Source of the DNA: Vibrio coralliilyticus ATCC BAA-450
GTDB taxonomy: Bacteria > Pseudomonadota > Gammaproteobacteria > Enterobacterales > Vibrionaceae
Direction: 5' to 3'
Assembly (NCBI RefSeq): GCF_000176135.1
Contig: NZ_ACZN01000020.1
Location: 1-64,000 of the forward strand
DNA: 64,000 bases
Shown here piece by piece: positions 63,766 to 64,000 of the stretch (position 1 is the stretch's first letter; each line of letters opens with the position of its first letter). The notes beneath the pieces are model-generated. The model was not told where the DNA came from. It saw only the letters and a list, made by a program, of their open reading frames with translations, and did no database searches. A program made the translations under genes and the position numbers.

Positions 63766-64000
63766 TTATAACTCAACACCCGGGCTCAATGTAGCAGGTA
63801 GTAGAGTTTCCCCACCTTCCATTGATGCCATTGGGTATGCGCAGTAATCTGCTGCGTAGTAAGCACTTGGGCGTAGGTTACCCGAAGCACCTGGGCCACC
63901 GAATGGTGCATCACCGCTTGCGCCAGTTAGCTGACGGTTGCGATTGACGATGCCAGCACGAATGTGGTCAACAAAGTAATCCCACTCGCTATCATCGGTT
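63766..64000 (-). CDS. astD: Succinylglutamate semialdehyde dehydrogenase AstD, 3' end only
   Basis: The last 77 residues of AstD, cut at the window edge. HIRAGIVNRNRQLTGASGDA, then PFGGPGASGNLRPSAYYAAD and PMASMEGGE are close to E. coli AstD. The enzyme oxidises N-succinylglutamate semialdehyde with NAD+ in the arginine succinyltransferase pathway of arginine breakdown. astC and astA would be expected upstream, outside the window. Confidence 0.95.
   Translation of the reverse strand, partial: TDDSEWDYFVDHIRAGIVNRNRQLTGASGDAPFGGPGASGNLRPSAYYAADYCAYPMASMEGGETLLPATLSPGVEL

Overview
The window looks like chromosome from a Vibrio (Gammaproteobacteria, Vibrionaceae). The evidence is the sodium-motor gene motX, a CRP that reads like the vibrio protein (RT in place of the E. 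coli RS at the cAMP site), a pspG-dusA pair, an S10-spc-alpha ribosomal superoperon of gammaproteobacterial order, and a kefG/kefB/yheV/slyD - yheS/yheT/yheU/prkB - crp block that matches E. coli gene order. Almost all of it is core genome. I see no prophage, insertion sequence, integron or CRISPR array.

Layout. 1-4640: an rRNA operon on the minus strand (16S, tRNA-Ala(GGC), tRNA-Glu(UUC), 23S cut by the window edge), driven by two tandem promoters. 4640-9410: cysJ-cysI-cysH, which reduce PAPS to sulfide, plus a small upstream ORF. 9510-11830: an outer-membrane protein, sigma-54-type pspG, and dusA. 11830-13400: a gene-poor, hairpin-rich stretch with one small lectin-like orphan and a duplicated terminator. 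13400-18080: a REC-HD-GYP response regulator and a large hybrid histidine kinase. 18210-19180: zur and cheX. 19200-24870: cobA-cysD-cysN-SLC13 permease-cysC, the sulfate uptake and activation half of the pathway. 25130-31200: cpdB, a Crp/Fnr-like regulator, an ElaA-like acetyltransferase, a DMT permease, ytfB/oapA, fklB, and a DUF2780 protein. 31240-45230: alpha, spc and S10 ribosomal operons with their promoters and leaders. 45290-48570: rnr and rlmB. 48800-52530: a secreted amidohydrolase, motX with a FliA-type promoter, and purA. 52650-62730: isoaspartyl peptidase, slyD, yheV, kefB, kefG, yheS, a TIGR02444 protein, yheT, yheU, prkB and crp. 62790-64000: a DUF1338 protein and the 3' end of astD.

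How the genes fit together. The two cys clusters and cobA make a complete assimilatory sulfate pathway: an SLC13 permease as probable importer, CysDN sulfurylase, CysC kinase, CysH reductase, CysIJ sulfite reductase, and CobA for the siroheme cofactor of CysI. The three ribosomal operons keep separate promoters: a terminator and a new promoter lie between rpsQ and rplN, and a new promoter and structured leader lie between rpmJ and rpsM.

The most useful non-routine points are an apparent one-base deletion at the 3' end of prkB that replaces the usual stop and extends the frame through a CRP site in the crp promoter; a strong sigma-54-type promoter for pspG; a strong sigma-28-type promoter for motX; a Zur-box-like sequence before zur; and a duplicated terminator plus a 32-bp perfect palindrome in the otherwise empty 12.5-13.4 kb interval. 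I did not find a clearly new multi-gene system.
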